64,000 nucleotides of DNA from Nevskia sp. (lineage in GTDB: Bacteria; Pseudomonadota; Gammaproteobacteria; Nevskiales; Nevskiaceae): positions 248,001 through 312,000 of the forward strand of contig NZ_JAKFUM010000011.1 of the NCBI RefSeq assembly GCF_021732705.1, written 5' to 3'. Within the stretch, counting starts at the first letter, position 1, and each line of letters begins with the position of its first letter. The translations under genes were made by a program, and so were the position numbers. Positions 23,110 through 29,622 of this stretch are shown here, piece by piece. The notes below the pieces were generated by a model. That model searched no databases and was not told the origin of the DNA. It worked only from the letters and a program-made list of their open reading frames with translations.

Positions 23110-23842
23110 GCAGCTGCAGCCAGCGCGCGGCCTTTTCGTCGCTCATGCGCTCGACTTCCGCGTGCAGGGCTTCCTTGCTGGAGACGTAGTTCAGCGCCGT
23201 GTCTGCTACGGCAACGGCTGGGGGTACCGGGGCGCTACCGAACAGCGGCGGCTGTGCCTGCAGCATTTCGTAGCGGCCTACGCGGCCCTCCGCCACGGCC
23301 GCGAAGACGGCTGATTCCAGCAGGTGGTTTTCCGAGCCGAACCGCTGGTGCGTGCATACGGCGTACTGATCCAGCGATATCCGCCCCAGCTCGCCAGCCA
23401 GCACCACGAACGCGGCGGGCAGCGCTGCGAATGGTTGACGCTCGATCACCAGGAGCCAGCGCTTGGTCGTGGCGTCGATCGCGCGGATGGCACGCGCAGC
23501 AGTGGCCGGCGACAGGATCTCGCGCATGCGGCGCGCGGCGCTGACATCGGTCTCGAAATGCTCCACCTGGTACGGCGCACCCATGCCGGTCAGCAGCCAA
23601 GTGACGTTGACGTTTTCGGCCTCCGCCAGCTGCTGCAGCTTGGTGCTGCCCGGTACCACGCCGGCCTTGATCCGGGTGACATCGTTGGCAATCCAGCCGA
23701 TGCCCTTCAGCCAAGGCGTGAGTTTTCGGCCGGCCGCTATTTTCTCAATGCGATCAATGAACAGGCTCGCGTCAGTGCGAATTTCCGTATCAGCGGCTTG
23801 CTTAGTACGGTTTTTGTGATTAGATTTTTCACCACGCACCAC
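23093..23842 (-). CDS. CI-like phage repressor
   Basis: A 249-aa protein on the reverse strand. Residues 29-90 match the phage CI repressor HTH pattern: FIDRIEKIAAGRKLTPWLKG, then GWIANDVTRIKAGVVPGS and the ending VTWLLTGMGAPY. The C-terminal part is a helical region, not an obvious S24 peptidase; I see no Ser-Lys LexA-like catalytic pair. No ATG is available, so GTG at 23842 or 23839 is chosen; the ribosome site is poor. The gene points against all phage operons and faces the RHH gene. It is the best candidate to hold the lysogenic state. Confidence 0.75.
   Translation of the reverse strand: MVRGEKSNHKNRTKQAADTEIRTDASLFIDRIEKIAAGRKLTPWLKGIGWIANDVTRIKAGVVPGSTKLQQLAEAENVNVTWLLTGMGAPYQVEHFETDVSAARRMREILSPATAARAIRAIDATTKRWLLVIERQPFAALPAAFVVLAGELGRISLDQYAVCTHQRFGSENHLLESAVFAAVAEGRVGRYEMLQAQPPLFGSAPVPPAVAVADTALNYVSSKEALHAEVERMSDEKAARWLQLLRLQD
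23798..23832 (+). promoter_or_regulatory. Early promoter with overlapping operator
   Basis: TTGCTT (23798-23803), a 17-base spacer and TAGATT (23821-23826) form a good sigma-70 promoter reading toward the RHH gene at 23857. The near-palindrome GTGATTAGATTTTTCAC (23816-23832) overlaps the -10 box. It matches the perfect GTGAAAA palindrome at 9859-9875. Binding there would block the promoter, as expected for a prophage repressor operator. Confidence 0.6.
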
Positions 23843-23856
23843 GGAGACACCCCGCG

Positions 23857-24108
23857 ATGACGGCACGGGCAGCAGCGAAAAAGACGGCAGGTCGCGAGCG
23901 CGAAGGGCGCTGGAAGCGCACGGCCAGCAAGCACACGAATATCCGGCTGCCGCTCGATCTGCGGCAGCGGTTGGAGGGCGCAGCCGAGCGTGAGAACCGA
24001 ACGTTGTCGAGCATGGGAGGGGAATGCATTCGGCGCGCCCTCGATGCGATGGAGGGGGTGCATGCGCACGGAGCGGGTCAATCGTCCGCCGGCAGCGCCG
24101 CAACTTAA
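23857..24108 (+). CDS. Ribbon-helix-helix (Arc/CopG-like) regulator
   Basis: An 83-aa protein with a basic N-terminal tail (residues 1-27). A ribbon-helix-helix core follows: strand TNIRLPL, then helix DLRQRLEGAAERE, then helix LSSMGGECIRRALDAM. The ribosome site is GGAG at 23843-23846. It is the first gene rightward from the repressor region, the place of Cro-like regulators. It probably dimerises on an operator in this control region. The CI start is only 15 bases away on the other strand, so the CI promoter would have to lie within this gene. Confidence 0.75.
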   Translation: MTARAAAKKTAGREREGRWKRTASKHTNIRLPLDLRQRLEGAAERENRTLSSMGGECIRRALDAMEGVHAHGAGQSSAGSAAT

Positions 24109-24122
24109 GTAGAGAAAAAGGT

Positions 24123-24154
24123 GCACCGATCAGGGCGGCAACCCTGACCGGTGC
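24123..24154. promoter_or_regulatory. Inverted repeat between the RHH and CII-like genes
   Basis: GCACCGATCAGGG (24123-24135) pairs with CCCTGACCGGTGC (24142-24154) with one mismatch and a 6-base loop. There is no T run. It could be a weak terminator after the RHH gene, a protein site or an mRNA structure. Confidence 0.45.
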
Positions 24155-24184
24155 GAGGGATTACTGGCTTGGTCACCCGTTCGT

Positions 24185-24221
24185 CCCCGGTGAAAAATTA
24201 ACAGTTTTCAGCTGTCCGGGG
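24185..24221. promoter_or_regulatory. Nested palindrome upstream of the CII-like gene
   Basis: CCCCGG (24185-24190) and CCGGGG (24216-24221) flank an inner repeat, TGAAAA (24191-24196) and TTTTCA (24204-24209), with an 8-base centre. The inner part carries the GTGAAAA half-site seen at the repressor region and upstream of hicBA. This is a likely operator for early transcription. Confidence 0.5.
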
Positions 24222-24272
24222 TAGTTCGCCGGTTTTCCCTCTCGATCTCAAGTGAATCGAGGGGCTGCTTTC

Positions 24273-24740
24273 ATGCACAGCACCATTCGCACGGCGATTT
24301 ACCTGACCGTGCACCAGTTTCCAGCCCGCCGCGGGCTGAACCCGATCGAGACCGCCGCGCAGGCGATCGGCCGGGCACCGGGCACCGTCTACAACAAGGC
24401 GGCCACCGATAGCGAGCACGGCTTCACGATCGCCGAGATCGTGATGCTGATGACGGCCAGCAGCGACTACCGCGTGCTGCATGCGCTGGCCAACTCGGTG
24501 GATCACTGCGTGGTTCGCCTGGGCGATTACCGCCGCACCTCCGACCTCGAGCTGCTGGACCTGCTGCTGATGCAGGTGCGGGCCGAAGGCGATCGCAGCG
24601 ATCGCATCCGCCGCGCGCTCGAGGACGGCCGAATCAGCGGTGCGGAGATCTCCGACATCCGCGACGGCGTGCACGCCCACATCACGGCGGAGCTCGAACT
24701 GCTGGCACGCCTGGAAGGCCTCGCCGATGCCGCGCGCTAA
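24273..24740 (+). CDS. CII-like phage regulatory protein (CP76 type)
   Basis: A 155-aa protein; the ATG at 24273 follows GAGGGG at 24259-24264. The sequence follows the CP76/CII pattern: an N-terminal helix (IRTAIYLTVHQFPARRG), an HTH region (IETAAQAIGRAPGTVYNKAA), then FTIAEIVMLMTASSDYRVLHAL. The C-terminal half is a long charged helix likely to oligomerise. CII proteins activate lysogeny promoters. It starts the dense early operon that runs to the primase gene and lies downstream of a palindromic operator. Confidence 0.75.
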   Translation: MHSTIRTAIYLTVHQFPARRGLNPIETAAQAIGRAPGTVYNKAATDSEHGFTIAEIVMLMTASSDYRVLHALANSVDHCVVRLGDYRRTSDLELLDLLLMQVRAEGDRSDRIRRALEDGRISGAEISDIRDGVHAHITAELELLARLEGLADAAR

Positions 24741-24900
24741 GGCCTTGCCGCTGCCCGTGATCACCGACAACGCGCCGAACGGCCTGAACGCCGCGGCCGT
24801 TGCCCGCCTGCTGGTGCTGACCGCCGGGCCGCGTCTGGCCCGGCTGGCCACGCCGCCCTCCCCCGCTGTGCCTGCGAGTGCCAAGCCATGCCCACCGTGA
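24727..24900 (+). CDS. Small early protein, unknown function
   Basis: A possible 57-aa protein starting inside the end of the CII-like gene and overlapping the next gene by 13 bases. It is Ala/Pro/Leu-rich (LNAAAVARLLVLTAGPRLAR), which in GC-rich DNA can be accidental. The overlaps and the lack of any other frame filling 24741-24887 support it modestly. Confidence 0.4.
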   Translation: MPRAKALPLPVITDNAPNGLNAAAVARLLVLTAGPRLARLATPPSPAVPASAKPCPP

Positions 24901-25187
24901 CCTATCGGGATCTGCCCGAGACCCCTGCGTTCCGCTTTCTGCTGGAGCCGGGCAAGCCCGCGCCGTTTGTCCTGGGCTGGACCTTGACCGCGTTCGTGGA
25001 CCGCGATGAACGCGATCAGAAAAGTCTGCGCTTCGAGCTGCAGATGAACGGCGTCGTGATCCGCATGCACGGCCTGCAGGCGGGCTTCCGCGGCCAGGTC
25101 TTCGCCATCGGCTGGGCCCTGACCCACAACGCCACGACCTTCGACGACGCCGGCAGCCCTGTGCTGATCGACGTCGAGCTGCACTGA
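24888..25187 (+). CDS. Small early phage protein, unknown function
   Basis: A 99-aa alpha-beta protein (TPAFRFLLEPGKPAPFVLGW; RFELQMNGVVIRMHGLQAGF). It has no recognised domain. The start is an ATG within the overlap with the preceding small gene. It lies directly before a short tyrosine recombinase. It is not obviously DNA-binding. Confidence 0.5.
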   Translation: MPTVTYRDLPETPAFRFLLEPGKPAPFVLGWTLTAFVDRDERDQKSLRFELQMNGVVIRMHGLQAGFRGQVFAIGWALTHNATTFDDAGSPVLIDVELH

Positions 25188-25223
25188 CCCTGCTGTTCCG
25201 CTGATCCACAAGGTGACCGAGCC

Positions 25224-25838
25224 ATGCAAACCATCCTGCGGCGGTATCTCACGCCGGCTGAAGAGAAACAGTTTTTCGATGCCATCAAGGCGCGCAGTGG
25301 CTTCGCAGCCGCGCGGGACTATCACGTGCTGCGCCTGATCCGCCTGTGCGGCGGCCGCGTGGGCGCGATCTGCAAGCTGACCGTGGGCGATGCCCGCAAC
25401 GCGCTGGCCGAGCAGTCCCTGCAGTTCCGCAGCGCGATCGCCAAGGGCGGCCGCGGCTACGAGGTGCCGCTGACCAAGGCCATCACCGAGGAGCTGCGCG
25501 CCCTGCTGAAGCTGCGCAAGGATGAAGGCCTGTCGATGGATCTGGCCGAGCCGCTAGTGATCAGCCGCACGCGCGGCGTGGGCGGCACCGGGCTCACGCC
25601 GCGCGCGCTGCAGATGCGCTGCCGGCATTGGAGTCAGGCTGCGGGTCTATCCGTGGAGGTCTCCCCGCACTGGCTGCGCCATACGTTGGGGCAGCGCCTG
25701 GTGGAGCGCAGCACCGGCAAGGAACCGGTGCTGCACGCCGCCGCCGTGCTGGGCCACCGCGATCTGCGCAGCACGATGATCTACACCCGCCCCACCCGCG
25801 AAGCCGTGGCCAGCAGCCTGCGCGAGGCGGCACTGTGA
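25224..25838 (+). CDS. Short tyrosine recombinase, catalytic domain only
   Basis: A 204-aa protein. All catalytic signatures are present: Arg in CGGRVGAICKL, Lys in AIAKGGRGYEV, HxxR in HWLRHTLG, His in VLGHRDLRS and Tyr in TMIYTRP. The N-terminal core-binding domain of phage integrases is absent, so this is about half the usual length. Small recombinases of this kind are found in mobile elements and some phages, where they may resolve dimers or help excision. It is the second tyrosine recombinase in this prophage and is coupled to the next gene by a GTGA overlap. Confidence 0.85.
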   Translation: MQTILRRYLTPAEEKQFFDAIKARSGFAAARDYHVLRLIRLCGGRVGAICKLTVGDARNALAEQSLQFRSAIAKGGRGYEVPLTKAITEELRALLKLRKDEGLSMDLAEPLVISRTRGVGGTGLTPRALQMRCRHWSQAAGLSVEVSPHWLRHTLGQRLVERSTGKEPVLHAAAVLGHRDLRSTMIYTRPTREAVASSLREAAL

Positions 25839-26110
25839 AGCGCGCGCTGAAGAACGTAGTGCTGACGGACCGCGTTGCAGAGGAAGCCGGGCTGGTGCGC
25901 CTTGTCGCCACGATCAAGCCCAGCAGCCCGTACTACAGCCAGGCGGACTTCGCGCCGGGCTCGCTCACCGTTCAGTTGGCGTTCCCGGTCTCGACGCAAG
26001 ACGACATGTTTGGCTGGGTCTTTATCGGCGGCCCCGGTGGCAGGTACCGCCGCGAAGATCTGCACCTGTTCGCCGTGGTCGGCACCAACAAGCTGGTGGC
26101 CCTGTCATGA
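25835..26110 (+). CDS. Small early phage protein, unknown function
   Basis: A 91-aa protein starting with GTG in a GTGA overlap with the recombinase gene. It is alpha-beta (LVRLVATIKPSSPYYSQADF; LTVQLAFPVSTQDDMFGWVF) and has no motif I can name. Its stop overlaps the ATG of the next gene. Tight coupling suggests it is made with the recombinase, perhaps as an accessory protein. Confidence 0.55.
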   Translation: MKRALKNVVLTDRVAEEAGLVRLVATIKPSSPYYSQADFAPGSLTVQLAFPVSTQDDMFGWVFIGGPGGRYRREDLHLFAVVGTNKLVALS

Positions 26111-26583
26111 CCGCCGCTGCGCAGACCCATGACAACCGCCATGCCGCCCTGCACGGCGAGCTCGACGTGACATTCACGGTGACCATGCCGGCGTCCGAGA
26201 AGGACAAGTTCCTGACCTTCTGGTCGGACTGGAAGACCGGCGACAAGTTTGATCGCCGCCTGCAGCTGCGCAACGCCGACATCGAGCAGGGCCGAAAGAG
26301 CCTGGCGCATTTGATGAATCTGGTGATGCACGTGAACTTCACCTGCGGCCAGAGCTATGTCGTGGCCGGGGTGCTGGCCGGCATGTACAACGGCGACCGC
26401 GTGAAGCCCAACCTGTTCGATCTCAAGGGGCTGGATAGCGATCTGATCGAGCACCTGATCCATGTGCTGCGCCTGCATCACGAGAACGTGATGGAGATCC
26501 ACCGCTACCTGCCGAATGGCAGCGCGGTGTTCGAGAAGATGATTTCGGCCTACCGCCTCGAGCGGAAGCGGAGGGCCCGATGA
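26107..26583 (+). CDS. Conserved early phage protein, possible DUF7673-like
   Basis: A 158-aa protein. The C-terminal half carries a recognisable conserved block, CGQSYVVAGVLAGMYNGDRV, followed by LFDLKGLDSDLIEHLIHVLR and a final EIHRYLPNG. A similar pattern occurs in uncharacterised proteins of integrative elements and phages. No biochemical role is known to me. It starts in an ATGA overlap. Confidence 0.55.
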   Translation: MTAAAQTHDNRHAALHGELDVTFTVTMPASEKDKFLTFWSDWKTGDKFDRRLQLRNADIEQGRKSLAHLMNLVMHVNFTCGQSYVVAGVLAGMYNGDRVKPNLFDLKGLDSDLIEHLIHVLRLHHENVMEIHRYLPNGSAVFEKMISAYRLERKRRAR

Positions 26584-26984
26584 ATGGACTCGCCGCAGGA
26601 CAAGGTGCTGATGATCTGCATCAGCCGGCTGCCGCCCGAGCTCAAGCGCCGGGTGTGGACCTTCATCAAGACCGAGCGGCCCGCGACGGCAGCGATGCTG
26701 AACGGTGCGGATCCGGACTGCCCCTTCGCTCAGATGATGGCGACGTTCGGGGAGTGCTCGATCTGGCTGCCGGTACCGGACACGGGGCTGACATCAGCCG
26801 AGGTCGGTTCGCTGAGCATTTCGATGGTGTCGTGGCGTGGCGGGGGGATTACTACGCCTACACCGACGCACTCGATGGCGGCCGATTCGTCCAGCGACTC
26901 GGCACCGAAGGTGAGCTCAGCGCGGATCAAGCGCTGATGGCCGTCATCGATGCCGACATCGCCTATCGCCGGAGCAAATCATGA
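26584..26984 (+). pseudogene. Small early gene split by a probable frameshift
   Basis: The ATG at 26584 begins a convincing protein (PPELKRRVWTFIKTERPA, then PFAQMMATFG) in one frame to about base 26760. From about 26790 the credible coding sequence is in the -1 frame (FDGVVAWRGDYYAYTDALDG) and ends at 26984 in an ATGA overlap with the next gene. Neither frame alone looks like a whole protein. A 1-base indel, a sequence error or a real frameshift would explain it. The product would be about 133 aa; its function is unknown. Confidence 0.4.
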
Positions 26985-27334
26985 CCCAGCACTTTGCCCC
27001 CGGGGCCGAAGCGATCCTGGTCAACTCGCGCTGCCTGAGCCCGCACGGCCGAGCCTTCATCGGCGAGAACGTGCTGGTGAAGTACCCGATCCCCGATGAC
27101 CATGTACCGGCGAAATTCCGGATCCACCCGTCTGGCTCCACCGCCGGCTTCTACTTCGTGACGCTGGCCGATGGCATCCCGACCGTGGTCTGTGGCCACT
27201 GCCTGCAGCACCGCCCGGCGAATTACTTCACCTGGGATGGCATCGAGGCCATGACCGGCTGGCACCCGCCGGCGTCGATGCCGATCGCCAACAACAGCAC
27301 GGCCGGCAATGCGCCTGCAGGCGGTGAGTCATGA
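26981..27334 (+). CDS. Small early phage protein, unknown function
   Basis: A 117-aa protein starting in an ATGA overlap. It is mainly beta (HGRAFIGENVLVKYPIPDDH; FYFVTLADGIPTVVCGHC) with a CGHC motif that could hold a metal or disulfide, and a Pro/Asn-rich tail. I do not recognise a family. It is coupled by ATGA to a small membrane protein downstream. Confidence 0.55.
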   Translation: MTQHFAPGAEAILVNSRCLSPHGRAFIGENVLVKYPIPDDHVPAKFRIHPSGSTAGFYFVTLADGIPTVVCGHCLQHRPANYFTWDGIEAMTGWHPPASMPIANNSTAGNAPAGGES

Positions 27335-27501
27335 GCCTGCTGGTGCATCTGTTCCTGCTGCTGATCGTGATCGGGATCGTCTGCGGCCTTGTCGGCTGGT
27401 GGGCGGACAGCGTGGCGATGAAAGCCAATCTCACGGGCGATCCGGCGCGTGATGCCGAGACGCTGAAGTTGCTGCTGCAGCGGGAGGGTGATGAGTCATG
27501 A
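27331..27501 (+). CDS. Small single-pass membrane protein
   Basis: A 56-aa protein with ATGA overlaps at both ends, which fix its frame. Residues 2-24 form one strong membrane helix (LLVHLFLLLIVIGIVCGLVG), followed by a charged cytoplasmic or periplasmic tail. Small early phage membrane proteins often modify host membrane processes or block superinfection. No specific evidence is available here. Confidence 0.65.
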   Translation: MSLLVHLFLLLIVIGIVCGLVGWWADSVAMKANLTGDPARDAETLKLLLQREGDES

Positions 27502-28061
27502 GCGCCCAAATGCCGGTTCGCCATCTCGACACCCTGCGCCCGATCGCGGCACTCGCCGCCAACCGGCCGCACGGCGATCGCCTGCGGTATCTCGCCGGCT
27601 GCCGCTGCGAGTGGTGCAAGAAGGCCAATTCGCTATACGAGAACGCGCGGCGGCAAGCCCGGGCCCGCGGCGAGCACAACGGCATTGTCGATGCCACCGA
27701 GGCCCGCGAGCACCTGCTGTACCTGCGCAAGCGCCACGTCGGCCGGCGTGCGGTGCACGCGGTATCGGGCGTGTCTGAAACCGTGCAGCAAGAGGTCGCC
27801 AGCGGCCGCAAGCCGAAGATCCGCGCCGAGACCGCGCGCAAGATCCTGCGCATCACCGTCCAACAGTGCAGCGACCACGCGCTGGTGTCGGCGAAGACCA
27901 CGTGGAAGCTGCTGAACGAGCTCCTCGAGGAGGGCTTCACCGAAGCGCAGCTGGCGAAGGCGCTGGGCTACCAGCAGCCATATCTGCAGATCAAGCGTAC
28001 GAAAGTGCTGGCGATCACCGAGCTCAGGGTGCAGCGGCTGCACGCGAGGCTGATGGCATGA
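27498..28061 (+). CDS. Phage protein with N-terminal zinc-like motif and HTH-like end
   Basis: A 187-aa protein. Residues 27-55 contain HGDRLRYLAGCRCEWCKKAN, a C-x-C-x2-C motif followed by a Lys/Arg-rich helix, seen in many phage proteins of unknown role. The C-terminal half has a helix-turn-helix-like element (TEAQLAKALGYQQPYLQIKR). It could be a DNA-binding regulator. Start and stop are in ATGA overlaps with its neighbours. Confidence 0.6.
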   Translation: MSAQMPVRHLDTLRPIAALAANRPHGDRLRYLAGCRCEWCKKANSLYENARRQARARGEHNGIVDATEAREHLLYLRKRHVGRRAVHAVSGVSETVQQEVASGRKPKIRAETARKILRITVQQCSDHALVSAKTTWKLLNELLEEGFTEAQLAKALGYQQPYLQIKRTKVLAITELRVQRLHARLMA

Positions 28062-28660
28062 GCGCGCATCGCTGCCATTGGCCTGGTTGTTCAAGCGCAG
28101 TGCCGCCGGCGTTGTGGGGATGCCGCAGCCATTGGTTCAGGCTGCCAAAGCACCTGCGGGATCTGGTGACGGCGACGTATCGACGCGGCCAGGAGATCAC
28201 CAAGGATCCGTCGCTGGAGTATGTCGCTGCAGCGAACGCCGTTCAGGAATGGATCCGATCGAACTGCGCCGATGAAATCGGAGTGCCGATGATTCACACC
28301 CTGAGCATCCTGCAGCCGTGGGCGTGGCTGATCGTGCATGGCTACAAGGACATCGAGAACCGTGACTGGGCAACCAGCTTCCGCGGACGATTTCTGATTC
28401 ATGCCGGCAAGCGATTCGGTCGCGAGCAACGCGAGGATGTCGCTCAGGTGATTCAGCGCTTTCCTGCCATCAAGCTGCCGGAGCAGTTCGCGCTGGGCGG
28501 CATCGTTGGCGATGCCGAGTTGCTGGACTGCACCGATCAGCATTCGAGCCCTTGGTTCGTCGGCAGCTTCGGCTTCGTGCTCGCCAATGCCAGGCCGTTG
28601 CCGTTCCGCGCCTACACCGGGCAGCTGGGCTTTTTTCGAACGCCGGATGTGAAGTCATGA
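28058..28660 (+). CDS. Fusion of a small Cys/His phage domain to an ASCH domain
   Basis: A 200-aa protein. Residues 1-66 form a domain common as a separate 80-aa phage protein (CHWPGCSSAVPPALWGCRSH, then RDLVTATYRRGQE). Residues 78-200 form an ASCH/PUA-like domain: HTLSILQPWAWLIVHGYKDI, ENRDWATSFRGRFLIHAG and a final GQLGFFR. ASCH domains bind RNA or act as nucleases or acetylcytidine hydrolases in known cases. A methionine precedes the ASCH part, so a separate start there (about 28289) is possible, but the frame is continuous. Confidence 0.75.
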   Translation: MSAHRCHWPGCSSAVPPALWGCRSHWFRLPKHLRDLVTATYRRGQEITKDPSLEYVAAANAVQEWIRSNCADEIGVPMIHTLSILQPWAWLIVHGYKDIENRDWATSFRGRFLIHAGKRFGREQREDVAQVIQRFPAIKLPEQFALGGIVGDAELLDCTDQHSSPWFVGSFGFVLANARPLPFRAYTGQLGFFRTPDVKS

Positions 28661-28896
28661 GCGCGCCGACAGCCAAGGCCCGCAAGCCGCCCGCGCCCGT
28701 GAAGATGTGGGCGGTGATCGTCGTCAACTCGCGCTGTGACTGGATTCATTACACGTCGATCGCCCGCACACGGCGCGCTGCCTGGGAATCGTTCCTCGCC
28801 CTGTGGGACTTCGAAGGTCAGCAGCGACGCCGCGAAGATTTGAAGGCTGGCCACTATCGCCTGGCGCGCGTGAAAGTCATCGAGGATCTGAAATGA
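28657..28896 (+). CDS. Small early phage protein, unknown function
   Basis: A 79-aa basic protein in ATGA overlap with the ASCH gene. It has a short Pro/Lys-rich start, then one alpha-beta unit (KMWAVIVVNSRCDWIHYTSI; RAAWESFLALWDFEG). This recalls small single-domain proteins common in phage early operons. No function is known. Confidence 0.55.
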   Translation: MSAPTAKARKPPAPVKMWAVIVVNSRCDWIHYTSIARTRRAAWESFLALWDFEGQQRRREDLKAGHYRLARVKVIEDLK

Positions 28897-29129
28897 CCCT
28901 GCCCGCCAAGCCGCCGGTGGCGGCAGAGACCAAGCCGTGGCGCTCCGCGCCGATCGCCGATCAGATCGAGGCGCTGAAGCGCGCGCAGGAAGGCCAGCGC
29001 CGGTATCACAAGAAGATCATGGCGGTGGGCTCGAACGCGAACCCGACGTTCTATCGCTTGGAGGACTGGCGGCTGTCTTCCGCGCTGCGCACGCTGGAAC
29101 GGCTGCAGGCCGAAGGTGCGACCGAATGA
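28893..29129 (+). CDS. Small early phage protein, unknown function
   Basis: A 78-aa protein in ATGA overlap with its upstream neighbour. It is helical and basic (IADQIEALKRAQEGQRRYHK; LSSALRTLERLQAE). The helices could form a short coiled coil. No recognised family. Confidence 0.5.
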   Translation: MTLPAKPPVAAETKPWRSAPIADQIEALKRAQEGQRRYHKKIMAVGSNANPTFYRLEDWRLSSALRTLERLQAEGATE

Positions 29130-29347
29130 GCGCCGGCCGCAGCCCGTTCGAGGTGCTGGAGGAGCTGTGCAGCGCGAAGGTTATCGTGCAAGGCCGGCGC
29201 GTGAAGATCCAGCAGGCGATGTTGTGGATGGGCGTGGGCTCGATCCGCGTGGGGCGCCGGGTGTTCGAGTGCCCCGGCCCGAGCTCGCGCCTGACCATCG
29301 CCGTGCTGCCGGCAGACCCGGCCACGGTGCCGGCTTCAACGATCTGA
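29126..29347 (+). CDS. Small early phage protein, unknown function
   Basis: A 73-aa protein in ATGA overlap. It has an N-terminal helix (SPFEVLEELCSAKVIVQGRR) and a beta-rich rest. Its stop overlaps the ATG of the next gene (TGATG). No function is assigned. Confidence 0.5.
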   Translation: MSAGRSPFEVLEELCSAKVIVQGRRVKIQQAMLWMGVGSIRVGRRVFECPGPSSRLTIAVLPADPATVPASTI

Positions 29348-29616
29348 TGCCGCGCCAGGCCGACCTGTTTCCGGCGAAAACCGCGCACCCGCGGCTGCCC
29401 GGAGAGGGTTACGCCGGCACCCCCGGCACCGGCCCGCAGGGGCAGACCTGCAAGACCTGCGATCACCTGACCTGCCACGAACACCACACCGGCGGACGCG
29501 CGCGGCGTTGGTACAAGTGCAGCCTGGTGAAGCGGCGCTTCAGCGCCGTGACGGACATTCGGCTGGATGCACCCGCCTGCCACCAGTGGGCACCTTCAAC
29601 AGACCAACAACCATAA
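29347..29616 (+). CDS. Small cysteine-rich, probably zinc-binding phage protein
   Basis: An 89-aa protein. It contains CKTCDHLTCHEHHTGG, then KCSLV and a later CHQW. The spacing of four to five Cys and several His suggests one zinc site. Proteins of this pattern lie just upstream of replication genes in several phages and plasmids, often as single-strand DNA or regulatory factors. It lies seven bases before the primase-helicase gene and is probably co-translated. Confidence 0.55.
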   Translation: MPRQADLFPAKTAHPRLPGEGYAGTPGTGPQGQTCKTCDHLTCHEHHTGGRARRWYKCSLVKRRFSAVTDIRLDAPACHQWAPSTDQQP

Positions 29617-29622
29617 GCGGAC

